Below, one piece after another: positions 1 to 11,640 of a stretch of 64,000 bases of DNA. The notes under the pieces were generated by a model that saw only the letters and a program-made list of their open reading frames with translations, did not search any database and was not told the DNA's origin. How positions within the stretch are numbered: the stretch's first letter is position 1; every line of letters begins with the position of its first letter. The DNA comes from Guadua angustifolia. Lineage: Eukaryota > Streptophyta > Magnoliopsida > Poales > Poaceae. The translations under genes and the position numbers were made by a program. The stretch covers positions 15,786,924 through 15,850,923 of the forward strand of contig CM070502.1 of assembly GCA_036346375.1 (NCBI GenBank), read 5' to 3'.

Positions 1-803
1 TCCTTAGCGACTGTGACTTTGGATCATACAAGAATTGGCTGCTATCTTATAGTTCCACATTTTCTATTCTCAGGTGTAACAAGAGTTTGACTAGTCCACA
101 ACTCACATCGACCAGCCTTGACTAGTGCTGACCAAGATGAGTACCTTCGACCGTGACCATTGAAGACGTGTACCTTCTACAGTGATCACTGCTTGACAAG
201 TCTTATTGTCCTACGTTGGAAAGTCTACTAGGATGGCAATAGATTTTCTTCAACCAAATAGGATTTATTTTCCATTTCTATTAGGATTTGTTTCCTTCGA
301 TAAAATCCTTGAGTTCTACATCTGAGAGTTGTGCTGAATAGCAACAGATTTTTTCAGCCGTAAGTTCAGAGGAGTCCGTGTCTAACACCACCTCTTGACT
401 GCACCCCCTTCTTTAGATGTCTATTTAAGTTAACTGAGCACCCTCATGAGACTTAGGTTTTTGTTAGATTGGTTTTCCACATGAAACTTCTTTGTTCTTC
501 ACTTGAGTCAGCTAGACCAACTGTAAAGACCTATTGGAACTCCAACACCTGTCTTTAATCCCTATTCGCAATTTTAGATTACTTTCGCATTGTTCTTGCT
601 TGTTTTTCGGTTGCTTGCAGGAATTGATCTTCGTAATTAGGTCAATTGGGCTTTGGCACAGTTGATAACAACTTGGATTTTGGTTCAATGATTGCTTGGT
701 GTCGGTCGAGTTTCGGTCGATAGTCTGTATTGTGATGGTCATCTCCACAAATTGAGAATTATCCATCCCACCGAAAGATTGGGCCTCCACTAGTCTCACA
801 AGA
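1..803 (+). repeat. LTR-like end of a retrotransposon (truncated by window edge)
   Basis: The stretch just before a tRNA-Met primer-binding-type site (804-815) reads like the R-U5 part of a grass gypsy-type LTR. It has a TATA-like tatttaag near 422 and a region around 616-650 with 'ttgcttgcaggaattg' followed by 'ggtcaattgggc', a combination I recall from grass LTRs. The 5' end lies outside the window and no matching second LTR was found here. Family assignment is from memory and not verified. Confidence 0.45.
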
Positions 804-815
804 TGGTATCAGAAC
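804..815 (+). other. Primer-binding-site-like motif (tRNA-iMet)
   Basis: The sequence tggtatcagaac matches the usual plant LTR-retrotransposon primer-binding site, complementary to the 3' end of initiator tRNA-Met, with the last base changed. It marks the start of an internal region, but no gag or pol follows, so the element is broken. Confidence 0.5.
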
Positions 816-1560
816 TTTCATTGATTAGTGAGAAATTTATAGTTTTTTTAGTAATAGATTCTTTTTTATTTACCCAGAGTTCATAAAATTGCTGCAAAAA
901 TGTTTACCTTACCTGAACCCTTTGAGCCTTCATAGTTTTTTTTGGGTTGCGTCTTTGAATAGCATGTTGTATCATCGTGTGTAATTTCTGGTCTTAGTGT
1001 CTCGATTGTTCTAGTTTTTCTTGCTGATTTCTGTCTAAGGTTGTGCCTCCACTAATTTTGGTTGCCGAGATTCCTGTTGTTGCACCAAGAAAAGAAAGGG
1101 TTCGAGTTGGTTGCATTCTATTTGGGAATCAAGTTAGACTATCCTTTTTCCTTAAGTCTGAATTTAATATATCGAGTAGGTTATATCTTACTTGGAAAGA
1201 AATTGGTTTGGGTTATCCTTCTCCTTGTGTCTGAATTCTGAATCCGAGCCGACTTGTTTTGCCATCTCCAGAATTCGAACCGGACACTAGTCAACAAAAC
1301 TACTATAACTTTTACATACGGAGTCTGGTTTCGATATATGAGTACTCATTTCGAAGGGGACGACAAGACACATCTTAAAAAACACAAGCCATTAGTTTTG
1401 TGCCTATTTTGAACCTGAAATTCAGCCTCTAATATTGAGTTTTGGCTCCTGAAGTTTTTCGTGTTGTTTTTGTCATCTTTTAGTCATCTATTTAGCATTT
1501 TATCTCATTCCAAAATGTGATATTTTTCTTTCTATCCTTATTTGAGTCTTCAGTTGCACA
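816..1560. other. Non-coding stretch, no gene seen
   Basis: AT-rich sequence with no recognisable coding capacity. A loose internal duplication occurs: a 'ttgggaatcaagttagactatcc' type segment near 1120-1145 and a diverged version near 1195-1220. It probably belongs to decayed retrotransposon internal sequence. Confidence 0.4.
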
Positions 1561-1599
1561 TTGTTGTGTAATGGATTTCCTTATTTTTTATGGTTGCAG

Positions 1600-2580
1600 G
1601 ACAACGGTGCTAAGTCATGGCAAGGTGAAGAATGACTGAGACTATGTGAGGTGCACCGGATGTCCAAACGGTTGAGGATCTCCAGAGGATAACCGAAGAC
1701 GGAGTCATTGCGAGCCTAGAAGACAAGAGAATGGTTCAGATGCTAGCTTGAAGCTTCTCGGATTAAGGAGAACCGTTGGATTAAGATTTAGATGATAGAG
1801 TAGCGGTCAGGTTAGCTTGCTTTGAAAAGCGTGCAAAACCCATTATATTATTGGGTTGCGGGTTAGCCCATGTATGAGTGAGAGAGTAAGTCTCAATCCT
1901 TGATGATGTTTATTGAGGGCTAAAAATGTCATCCAACGGTGAAGATTGCTCCGAGGCTATTATAAATAAAGGGGGAAGGGGTGCCTCTCTCTTGAAGGTT
2001 TTGTGTGCTCCTCTGAGTTTTGTCCACTTTGTTGTGAAGCTTTGTAAACCTTTCTGTGAAGAAATAAAATTTTATTTCCCTATTATTCTGAATTTAATTT
2101 TAGCATTTACTTTATATTTTAAATTTAGCACTATAAATTCTTATTTGCTTTATGTCTTAAATTCAGCATTTAAATTTCATACTTTAAATTCTTGCAATTT
2201 ATTTTCCACGCATTTGGATTTGCCTTCTCTTCTTCTAAATGTTTGTGGATCTTATACTAAGAATGAATGATTGATGAATGAATCTTCTTCAGATCATATC
2301 CCAATCATCTAGACAAACCTTATATTTTTCTTTGTAAGAAACCGATATCCTATTCTTGAGAAGAGCTATTCTTGTAGATCATATTTGTGTGGTTCTTTTC
2401 TTGTGTTATTACTTGCTGTGATAAGTAGGAGGTTATCCAAAATCACCTTGATCATTAAAACCCCACGAGCAAGTCCAAGACTAATATTTTGGTTTTTGCC
2501 CGGTTTTGGTACACTCATCCTTCAATTAAAAAAAGTTCAGAACTTTGACGTCAATCCTAATGAATGAAAGTTAGAATAGG
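1600..2580 (+). repeat. LTR- or promoter-like repeat with TATA box
   Basis: A strong TATA element (tataaata, 1961-1968) is followed by a leader-like stretch and an AATAAA polyadenylation-type signal (aaataaaa near 2064). The arrangement resembles U3-R-U5 of an LTR. No terminal TG...CA boundaries or target duplication were found, so this is a tentative call. A 114-codon open frame here has no recognisable domain. Confidence 0.35.
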
Positions 2581-2659
2581 TTCCTGACCTCCATAAGAAG
2601 ATGCATATAAAATTTCATGAGCGTTGATCGAACTGATCTTAAGTTATATTAATTTTTGT

Positions 2660-2775
2660 CGTGCTCTATTCCTATTTTGTTCTTGAAGCCGGCACTTCCG
2701 CCCAGAACGAGCGGTAGTATCGACCTTCAGCACTACCACCCCTGTGCTGCTGTAGTACCGGCTAGAATAGAGTTT
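2660..2775. repeat. Fragment of the palindromic 'gcggtagtacc' LTR family
   Basis: Short segments such as gcggtagtatcg and gtagtaccggc are of the same type as the palindrome-rich U3 of the LTRs at 58.2-63.9 kb. Only about 100 bp remain. Confidence 0.35.
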
Positions 2776-3461
2776 CTTGATTTTGCTCTTCTATGCATGA
2801 GTATTTCAAATAAGGTTTTGGCTGGATTCTTTTGAAAAGGAGAAAATTTTATTTGTGATCATTTACCCCCTCTAATCGCCATTTCAGTACTATATAAAGA
2901 AAACTTTATTCGGCCTATCCTAAAATTGGAAAAAAAAGTCATGGACAAACTATGGTAAACATTTTTAACATACATTCCTCCCTTTCAAAAAAGAAAGACA
3001 ATACGAACAGAAACAAATGAAACTTTCACAACAGCTGTAACGGCAGTGGCAGGATTTAACAAATCATTAACTGAAAGCCGCAAAAAGGGAAATGCAACTC
3101 ACAGGCCGCAGCTGAAACATATTCCTACCTCACTGCTCCAATTTCCTGATCAAATTGTATGATAAAGGGGAAACAGAGACTTCAGAATGCTATATCAATG
3201 TACAAATGGTAAAACATAGGCAATCATAACATGTCCTATAAAGAACTTGTTGCTTAGGAATTCTTCTGCTCTACCACCTCCTCTGTTTTTCAGCCCAATT
3301 AAGGAAAGGCAGAGGGGAGACTATTATCTGGCTTCTGTTTTAATAAATGAGTCGTTATTACAGAAACAAATCAACAAATGGTATTGGTATGTAGCCAAGG
3401 ATAATTGGCGCTGATGAACGAAAGGAGGCGGTGAAGCTTGGTTTTCTTGGGGAACGGATGT
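2776..3461. other. Spacer and probable 3' UTR of the trihelix gene
   Basis: No coding sequence seen. The part nearest 3461 should contain the 3' UTR of the minus-strand trihelix gene. I could not fix a polyadenylation site. Confidence 0.4.
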
Positions 3462-6197
3462 CTACTGAACGGCAAGGAAGGTGCTGCTTGTCGGGGCGGA
3501 ACTCGTCACTGCCGCGGTTGTCGCTGGTGCAGGTGAGTTGCTGCTTCCGCTCTCTTTAGGCTTCTGGAACTCTATCTTGTACTGCATTCTGTCATCCTCG
3601 TTGCCGTCGTCGTCGCCGTCATCTGTGTAGTTATCTTCCATGTCGTCACTATCCGCCTCGTCCGGCGCCGTGAACTCCAGCTGCTGGGACTGCACGCCTG
3701 GCTTCGTCGTCACAATGTCTTCTGCCTTCTGTGCAACGACAATTCTGACTAGTTCGCATGCAATCGACTTCCAAGTACGAAAACCTTACCATGGAGAGTT
3801 CAAATTTCAGTTATTTACCTTGTTTGTAACGCTGCCATCAAGCGCGGTCGTGGCCGGTGCCGTCCCGCCGGTACCGGGTGAGGCCTGCACGTTTCCCCAT
3901 TCACCGCTGTTCCTCTTGTCAAAGTCGTTGCTGCTCTTCCCCTCGAGCTCGCGCTGGGGAATCTCCTGCTCGGGGGCGATGATCGTGGCCGCACTGGCCC
4001 CGAAGGCAGCGCTGAATCCGCCGCCTCTGCTGGCGAAGTGCTTCTTGCGGTAGATGGCGTCGAGCTGGTGGAAGTAAGGGCATGTCTTGGAGTCCTCGGG
4101 GCGCCTCTTGTTGCTATCCTTCACCTTCTTGAAGTACTTGTTGATGTTCTCCCACTTCTCCTTGCACCGTTTCGCGCTTCGGTTGTACCCGATCCTCCGC
4201 ATGCCGGCGGAGATGTCCTCCCACAGAGGCCCCTTGGACCCAACGTCATGGTACTGCTCGTCCTTCTCCATCCGCAGCTGGATGAGCGCCTGGACCTCCT
4301 CCTTGGGCCACCGCGATGTCGCCCCGCTGCTCTCGCCTCCTGCCCAGCCCTCCTCCACCTTCGGCTGCCCTGGCACTAGCTGTAGTGAGGTGGCTGCCGC
4401 GTCGTGGTGAGGCGGCGGAGGGGCCTGAACCGGCATTGGTGTGGGCACGGCCGCGGCGACGGTGCCGGAGGGAGGGGGCTGTACGGACAGCCCGCCGACG
4501 CGTTGGAGGAACGCGATCAGCGCGGCGTCGCGGGAGGCCGCGGCTGTGCGCTCCTTGGCGAGCTCCTCCCGCTCGCGGTTTATGCGCGCGACCTCCTTCC
4601 GCCGCCATGTCTCCTCGCGCGCGGTGTGCTCCGCCTCCCACTTGTCAAGCGTCTCCAGGAACAGCCGCTGCATCTCGTCTTGCTTCTCCGTGACCTGCTT
4701 CATCATCCCCTCAAAGAGCGCCATCATCCTCTTGTTGCTCCCGCCGTCGCAGCTCGTGAGCTTACCAAGGCCCTCCTCTTCCTCGTCGTCAGACTCATCG
4801 TCTGACTCTGACTCCGAATTCGACGAGAAGCTGAGGTCTGGCAGGATGGCGCCGGGATGGGCTAGCACCGCGGGCGCCGTCCGAGCCACTGCCAACGGGT
4901 GAGGATCTTGCACCGTCGCGGCGAAGGCGGTGGCTGCCATGGCAGTGGCCTGGTGCTGCAGCGGGGCCGCGGCGTGAAGCGCTTCGAGCTGCGAGAAGAA
5001 GCGGTAGCTCTTGCCGTCCTGCCGCCCGGCGCGGCCTTCCTTGGTGCGCTTGTAGTACTTGTCCACGTTCTCGAACTTCTCCTTGCACTTCTTGGCGGTC
5101 CTACGGTAGCCCAGCTCCGCAAGCTTCCTGCAAAATGTCCAGCGACACGGCCGCGCTTGTCAGCTGTTTCTTGCTTCCACGTCTCAACCAAAGGCACAAC
5201 AACGAAGACATGAAGTGGTGATATATAATTGCAGTTGCATTATATACACACAAGTATCTTTCATCTAACATTAGCGCCATAGATGAGTCAAAACTTGACA
5301 TTCTTTCTCTTCTTTCCCTGAAAGAGACTGGAGATGGAAGGAATCAGGGGAGATGTGATAATGTCAAGTTGATGGCATTGTAGATGGAGATTGGAGAAAA
5401 GGAAATAAATCAAGGTGCATTCAGCGGCATCGGGATGGGAGCAAAAGGCTTCTTTCCTCCTTTTCCCCCAAAAAAACTATAGTGCATCAAAGTTTAGAGA
5501 ACAAGAGAGGAATAGAAAAAAAAAACAGTGCAGCCTGCTGCTGCTGCTGCTGCTGCTGTGTCTGTGTGGCCTGCTGCTCTGCACCTGGACTAAACACCCA
5601 CACCTTGGCAAGTTGGCATACGGTTCCCGGGCGCCGAGACGCAGTCCTACCTACCACCACAGCCCCAGTCTCACAGAAATCGAAGTGCATTACGCCACAA
5701 AGAACAGAGAAAAATAGATGAGTAATTCGCCATCATTTCACGTGGGACTGATGGTGAATTCCGTGAAACCGTTAGCCGCATTCCGCAGGGAAAGGAAGAT
5801 TACCGCTTGCTTCTTTAATTCCTTACCTGGAGACCTCCTCCCAGACCGGCGCCTTGAGGCCGGCGTTCCGGAAGGCGGCGTCCATCTCCGACCGGATCCT
5901 GATGAGCGCCAGCGTCTCCTCGCGCGGCCACCGGTTGCCGGGCCCTCCCGCCTCGCTGACGCTTCCGCCGCAGCCGACGTCGACCGGCATGTCGTCGTCG
6001 TGGAAGTTGACGGCGGCAGCGCCGGAGACGGCGGCTGGCAATTCCTCGAAACTCGGCCCGGACGCCGACAGCGGCTGCATCGGAAGAGGGATGCTGCTGA
6101 CAGACACGGGCCCGGACGCCGGCAGCGGCGAGAACGGGACCATGTCGGTCGTCGGCGCCCCGTACGCTGACCCCGCGCCGCCTTGCTGACGCTGCAT
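3462..6197 (-). CDS. GT-2/GTL1-type trihelix transcription factor (3 coding exons)
   Basis: Nuclear DNA-binding protein of the GT-2 subgroup, which has two trihelix domains that bind GT elements in promoters. Coding exons on the minus strand are 6197-5827, 5127-3819 and 3728-3462. All introns have GT..AG ends and the exons sum to 1947 nt, giving an uninterrupted 648-residue protein. The N-terminal trihelix is at about residues 88-174 (starts NRWPREETLALIRIR, contains KCKEKFENVDKYYKRT, ends near SYRFFSQLEAL). An acidic stretch (SESESDDESDDEEEE) is at about 228-242, and a charged coiled-coil-like helix at about 257-334. The C-terminal trihelix is at about 395-486 (RWPKEEVQALIQLR, KEKWENINKYFKKVK). 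The tail is acidic. This architecture is diagnostic of GTL1/DF1/GT-2 proteins. Intron 1 (5128-5826) interrupts trihelix 1 and intron 2 (3729-3818) is 90 bp. The start is the first ATG after a likely 5' UTR intron acceptor. I did not assign the exact orthologue. Confidence 0.93.
5534..5561. repeat. (CTG/CAG)n microsatellite in intron 1
   Basis: About eight CTG units on the plus strand, within the first coding intron of the trihelix gene. It is non-coding on the gene strand. Confidence 0.85.
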
Positions 6198-6227
6198 GGC
6201 CACCACCACGGCACCACCTTTCCCTTC

Positions 6228-6509
6228 CTGCCCAAAACACAAAGTTCGGTTGATCTTTCTCACGAGACCGGGGTTAGGTAAAAGAAAATTGCAGTACCAC
6301 GATACCATTACTGCCACTAGTTGTTTCTCTCTTCTCCTACAAGTACTTACTACCAACTAGCTAGCAGTCTAAGAGAGAAATTTAGGCCCTGGATTGGGGA
6401 CAATTCTTGCTTCTGCACACATCTTTATCACTCTAAACTTCTCTCCCGTCTCTCTCTCTCTCTGTCTCACACCGAGAAAGTGAGTGTGGCAAGAAAGAAT
6501 AGGACTTAC
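6228..6509 (-). other. Probable 5' UTR intron of the trihelix gene
   Basis: On the minus strand a donor gtaagt at 6509-6504 and an acceptor ttttgggcag ending at 6228 bracket a CT-rich segment 31 bp upstream of the start codon. This is inferred from splice-site sequence only. The first exon would lie upstream, between about 6510 and 6700. Confidence 0.5.
6440..6470. repeat. CT-rich microsatellite
   Basis: An interrupted run of tc/ct dinucleotides in the likely 5' UTR intron of the trihelix gene. Such GA/CT tracts are frequent near grass gene starts. Confidence 0.6.
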
Positions 6510-6906
6510 GAGTACTTCTGACGGCGGAGACGAGGGAAATTGGAGGCAAGGGACTGTGTAACTATGGGAGGAAGAAGAGAGACGATGGTGAAAAAGAAGG
6601 GGTCATGGACAACTGGAAAGGGCCAAAAGAGGGTGTGGGAGGCACCGCAGAGAAAGCCAAGAGCCCCTACGAAGGACAGGGCGTCTGGTACATGTGTACA
6701 CTACATCAGTGCTCCAAGACATGTACATCTATCTCCTAACCAAAAAGAAGATATGTAAGTTCTAAAAAGAAAAAAAAACATATCTATGTTTTAGTTTGTT
6801 GGATTTCATTTCATTAATTAATGTTAGCGGTAGGGAATACACTATATCTATCTCCCAGCGAAAACATGTTCATATACAAAAAGAAAAGATATTCATATTT
6901 TGGTAT

Positions 6907-7289
6907 GACCCTGTTTGTTTCAATTTAGTGATTGTGGAAGAGACTTTTAAAAATTTGGAAGAACAAACAAACTAGTTTTTAATCTAGATTATAATAATCT
7001 GGAGGCCGATTATAGAATCCCACAATCCACTCTTCCCCAGCTTTTCCCAGCTTTTTTTTTGCAAAAGACCACAATACCCATCCAACTTCAACCAAAATTA
7101 CCCACCATTGCCCCGAGCTTTCCCAGCTTTCCCCAACTTCAACCAAAATTACCCACCATTGCCCCCAACTATAATCTAGGTTACCAAACAACCACGAGCT
7201 TTCAACCTCTAGCTTTTTAACAATCCAGCTTTTACAATCTAGTTTTTAAAAGCTGCTTTCCACAATCCCTAGCTGAAACAAACAGGGCC
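6907..7289. mobile_element. Tourist/PIF-like MITE (383 bp)
   Basis: Terminal inverted repeats gaccctgtttgtttcaa (left) and ctgaaacaaacagggcc (right), flanked on both sides by TAT, are consistent with a 3-bp target duplication. The interior contains a duplicated segment: cttcaaccaaaattaccc occurs near 7085 and again near 7137. No transposase is encoded, so this is a non-autonomous element. Confidence 0.65.
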
Positions 7290-7620
7290 TATATAAAGTG
7301 AGAGTTTTTTCCCACATCACTTCATTAAAATTACCCACTTTTGCCACTACTCTTTAATTACCCACCTTTGCCACTGTTACTTCATCAAAATTACACATCT
7401 TTGCCACTATTAGTGCTCTTTGCAAATAAACTTTTATCGCAAAATATATTTACTATATAAAGTGAGAGTTTATTTCCACGTCACTTCATCAAAATTACCC
7501 ACATTTGCCACTACTCTTTAATTACCCACCTTTGCCACTATTACTTCATCAAAATTACCTACCTTTGCCACTATTAGTGTTTTTTTGCAAATAAATTTTT
7601 TATCGCAAATTGAGTTTATG
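7290..7620. repeat. Tandem repeat, two ~160-bp units with internal triplication
   Basis: Two units begin tatataaagtgagagtt (7289 and 7453) and run to 'tttttatcgcaaa'. Each contains three degenerate copies of an 'acttcatcaaaattaccc..tttgccact' module. The array abuts the right edge of the MITE and leads into Helitron-like sequence. Confidence 0.7.
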
Positions 7621-8013
7621 TTGCAACACACGGGCACATGGCTATCTTTTGAATTTAGGCCTTTTTCATGAAAAAACCGCAACTTAGACCCTATAACGTA
7701 GTTTTAAGAATGAGATCTTCCGTCATACGGAAATTTGCAAGAAGCACCTTAAAATCTTTCTTATTATTATGGTGTACTCTTGTGGATTTTATATAATTAC
7801 TAGAAATTATTGTTCTGTTACTTTAATTCGTCTATAACTTATAGTTCCAAATACAAAAACTTTTGCATACGAAAATTTGCAAATTGCACCTTAAAACTTT
7901 TCCTATTATCACGGTTTAGTCTTTTAGATTTCTGCCAAGTATTGTTTTTCTACTGTTTTAATTTGTCTATATGAGTGGTTATTGTTACGTTGTAACGTAT
8001 GGGCATTCGGCTA
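7621..8013 (+). mobile_element. Helitron-like 3' terminal region
   Basis: A short palindrome acgttgtaacgt (about 7988-7999) is followed by gggcattcggctagt. This matches the Helitron 3' pattern of a small hairpin about 10-15 nt before CTAG then T. A similar but diverged 'ttgcaacacacgggcac..ggctat' lies at about 7621-7645. No Rep/helicase coding sequence is present, so this could only be a non-autonomous element. Its 5' end was not fixed. Confidence 0.5.
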
Positions 8014-9111
8014 GTATGCTATATCTACCACCCGACGAAAGCATAATGACGCAGCTAGATATCTCCTACAAAAACATAGTGACTCATCTACATGATTCGT
8101 TTCATAATTGCTGCAGATAGAAATTGCGTTATATCTATCTCCCAACAAAAGGAAGTTTGAATTTCCAAAACGAAAAGATGTCGCTGTTCTAGTCCGTCGG
8201 ATCCGTTTCGTAGATATTATTGTTGTAGGGACTGCACACGTGGTGGCCGATCTTCTGATGCAAGAAGATATGATAATCTTTGCAATAGCTTTGATGACAT
8301 CAACAAACATAGCCAATATTTTGAGGAGAGAAGATCCGGCAAATAAACAAGAGCTTTGATAATGCCAAAAAAAGACCATTGAGTGGATTATAAGAGTATC
8401 TCCCATCCGTTTCCATCTCTCTTTTTACTATAATAAAAAAAGATAGAACTAAAGTATAAATCCTCTCCCCCTACCCCCACCCCCACCTTGGGACTGAACA
8501 ATGACAGTTGATCGTGTGAGCTTGAAGATATGGTAATAGATACAAGAAGTTTGATTACATCGACAATGGCTATGTGTGTAAAACATAAGAGCATCTCGGG
8601 CCATTTCATCTTGCTCCCTATTCTAACTAAATATCATTTTCCTATAAGACTTGCCTGTCGTACTAACGTTCACATCATCTTCTCCTCTCTACCTTTCCAT
8701 AGGAAAGACTGTGCACTTGATAGTCTATCTTACGGGGTGGGAAAATATAAAAATAGATGCAAGAGGTTTGATGACATCAGCAAAGGCCATCATATGAAAC
8801 TCAAGAGCCCAACCATTTCATCTCTTCCCTGAATATAAAAAATTCCTATCAACCCCACATGACATACTGAAGCATCCTCCCCGTCCCCATGCTCAGCCTT
8901 TCTGCATGGGATCCACTAGGCATGATTAACAAGGGTAGACTACATCAAATTAATGTCTCTCCTGTTTCTAGACCCAACCATTGTGTCAATAATGTGTTGT
9001 CTACAACAAAAGAAATTGGACCATGCATGTATGAACCCTTCTCACCCTCCTCGATCTTATTTGTACATGAATCCTTATGGAAATACCACAATCCATCTCT
9101 CTACCCTTTAT
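8014..9111. other. Intergenic, no gene recognised
   Basis: Only short open frames without recognisable domains. Degenerate repeated phrases such as 'tatatctatctccca' and 'tttgatgacatc' suggest decayed repeat sequence. Confidence 0.4.
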
Positions 9112-9635
9112 CTCCACTACTACATAAAGGTTTATATTAGACCCCTCATCACTAACTCTTCTACCATAAACTATCAATGATGAAAAACGGACCCTTCTTA
9201 CCATAAACCGTCAGTGATGACAATGGTACTTGTCAATGATGGTTTTTTGTTAGAAGGGCTAGTGATGAGGTATACATCACAGACGGTTCTAGCAACAAAA
9301 CGTCAGTAATGAGGTACTCATCATTGACGGTTTTTTTGTTAGAACCATCCCGTCTGTGATGTCAGTCCTCAAGGGGTGAAAACGGATCGGATACGGTCGG
9401 ATATTGCTCTTCCCGTATCCTAACCCATATTTTTTTCCCGGATTCGAACCGGACACGGGCTAGCCGGATCCGGATACTAATCCGATAGTTTAGGATACTG
9501 GATACGGTCTGATATATGACGGATTCGGATCGAAGCGGATAATTGAAACGGATAATGCACTAAATATAAAGTAATATATGTTGAATCAAACCACACGAAT
9601 ACATGAGAATAATTCAAATCTATTGTCTAATATAG

Positions 9636-9771
9636 AGTTTAATGTAATCTGTTCACACATAAGACAATAACAAGACATGTCTACATCAGATGAACAATAG
9701 AAAAGTTTAATGAACTGCTCACACATAAGACAATAATAAAGACATGTCTACATCACGATGAACAATAGAAA
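9636..9771. repeat. ~67-bp tandem duplication inside the hAT element
   Basis: Two adjacent copies share 'cacacataagacaataa' followed by 'gacatgtctacatca' and 'gatgaacaatagaaaa'. They differ by a few bases and indels. Confidence 0.75.
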
Positions 9772-10170
9772 ATGAATATTTCATTCCCATCAGTCGATTC
9801 AACAGATTCATTCCCATCGCAATTCAAAGATCAACAGATTCACCCCATTGCATTGTGCCATTGTAAAAGAACTTGATAGGAAGAGAACAAGGCCTACAAG
9901 AAAATTTCTATTAGCAAGGCATCAAATAGTGCTTACAAGATTATTATGTATTCACAATCTCCACCGCTCAAATAGCAAGATTATTTCTATTAGCAAGACA
10001 TCAAATAGCTTCAGATTTGGCGGAGGCCATGAATCAAGAAAATTAGGGATGTGGAACATGTGCAACAAAGCAAAATTGAGCTAAAACCTTGGATGTTCTT
10101 GATAATTATACGACAAGAAAAGGCTGGTGCTCAAAAAGAGGATGGTCAACAAGAGTCACCGTAAACAATC

Positions 10171-10332
10171 ATTGCCGGACTCAACCGAGTGACAGCCTGC
10201 CGGCCTGGGCCTGACTCAATCCAGTGACGGGCACTAAGGCACTAAGGCACCGAGTGACTCAATCCAAGTAAGGCACTAAGGCCGTATGGGTCGGACTCAA
10301 CCGAGTGACGGCCTGCCGGCCTGGGCTTGACG
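10171..10332. repeat. Tandem duplication inside the hAT element
   Basis: The phrase 'cggactcaaccgagtgac' followed by 'gcctgccggcctgggc' occurs at about 10177 and again at about 10292. The segment between includes repeated 'aaggcactaaggc'. Confidence 0.7.
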
Positions 10333-10588
10333 AGCTGACTGTCTCAGCCCATGATCCACATGACCATATCAGACAATCCGGATATCCGATTTCCCGAATA
10401 CCCGATATCCGTTTCCCGACCCATATTTTCCGGATAGTGGGCGCTCCGAATCCGATCCGGTATCCATTTATAAATATCCGGATCCGGATCCGACCCGATA
10501 TCCGTTTTGCTTCCCGGATCCGGACGAAACCGGATCCGGCTCCGGATCGGGCGGGAATTATCCGTCCCGTTTTCACCCCTAGTCCTCA

Positions 10589-11600
10589 TCCTCCTCCCAG
10601 GCACCCTCCCCTCTCAGCGACCTCTTCCCCGTGACCTCCCCCCAGCAACCTCCTCCCAGGCGTCCTCCCCCTCGGCGACCTCTTCCCCTGTGACCTCCTC
10701 CTCGATGACCTCCCCCTGGTGATCTCCTCTCTAGCGTCCTCCCCCCGGTGAGTCCCCTTGAGCCCATACATGCATGCAGCGATGCAAAACTACACGCATG
10801 CAGTGATGCAAATGAATAATGTTCTCATTTCCTCGTCATGTGTGGTACAATCATATGAATGCTGAGCATTTGCACACCAAAATATATTGATTTTTCATGG
10901 ATAACAACTGAATGCAGAGGTGGTTTGATGTATTATATACTACTATGTTATCTCGATTAGGGATTAGAAAGCTACCCTACAATGCAAAAATATTATAACT
11001 CCACTCCAGTTTGTAATTTCTTGTCCAATAAGGATAGCTTCGTGTTATGCTATTGTCTAGGAACTCCTTGCATAGGTATCACATGCATTCACTGTTTGTA
11101 GTGGGTTTTCATTCATTCAGCATTGAGTAATTTTTCATAGTGCATCTCATAGTATTATGTTGATTAAATGCCAAGCCTAATTGGTCATGATCTAGACTAG
11201 AAGTATGATTGTTCAAACATGCTTTTGTATATTCTGTAGTAGATCATTGTTTGCATAGCACAAGGTTATGTGTTGGCGCCTAATTAACACCTTACAATAA
11301 TCCTTCTAATGGATGTTCTTGTAGTTGTAATGTGTGGGAAGATTAACATGATTTGACTTACTTGGAGTGGTGAGACTTAAGAGTAAATGTAGACTTCTCC
11401 TAGCTAGCTTTTTTAGCCGCATTACTTGCCTTTTAGAATTCCAATTTTTGCTTCATTCTGCTTAACACTTAGAACATCTCTAGTAGTAAATTCCTTGTGA
11501 ATTTATTTTATGCAAAACATTGAAATTCTCATTGCCAATAGTTTCATCAGTCTATTATTTTGATATGTGAGAACATCATTTTGTTTTTGATCTAAATTAA
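10589..11600. other. CACTA interior, no gene seen
   Basis: The first 170 bp are a degenerate repeat of a C-rich phrase like 'cggcgacctcttcccc' in about six variants. The rest is AT-rich without a recognisable gene. Confidence 0.4.
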
Positions 11601-11640
11601 TTAACAAGATTGAAATCTGATTTTGATAAAATAGCAATAT

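Larger units (their letters stand above)
9372..10580. mobile_element. Ac/Ds-like hAT element (1209 bp), nested in the CACTA
   Basis: Terminal repeats aggggtgaaaacgg and ccgttttcacccct are perfect inverted copies and are flanked by an exact 8-bp duplication agtcctca (9364-9371 and 10581-10588). AAACGG, the hexamer known to be bound by Ac transposase, occurs at both tips and again near 9546 (gaaacggata). The ends are full of short gatccgg/ccggatc palindromes. No transposase is encoded. Two internal tandem duplications are visible (about 9636-9771 and 10171-10330). Confidence 0.9.

Noticed and set aside
3640..5213. Long plus-strand open frames over the trihelix gene
   Set aside because: They are antisense shadows of GC-rich coding sequence. 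The minus-strand frame alone gives two trihelix domains and consistent splice phases.
7290..7620. CRISPR-like repeat array
   Set aside because: The units are long, adjacent and without unique spacers, in plant nuclear DNA. It is an ordinary tandem repeat linked to Helitron-like sequence.
10259..10771. Arg/Gly-rich frames near 10.3-10.8 kb
   Set aside because: They are translations of gatccgg palindromes in the hAT end and of a degenerate C-rich repeat.
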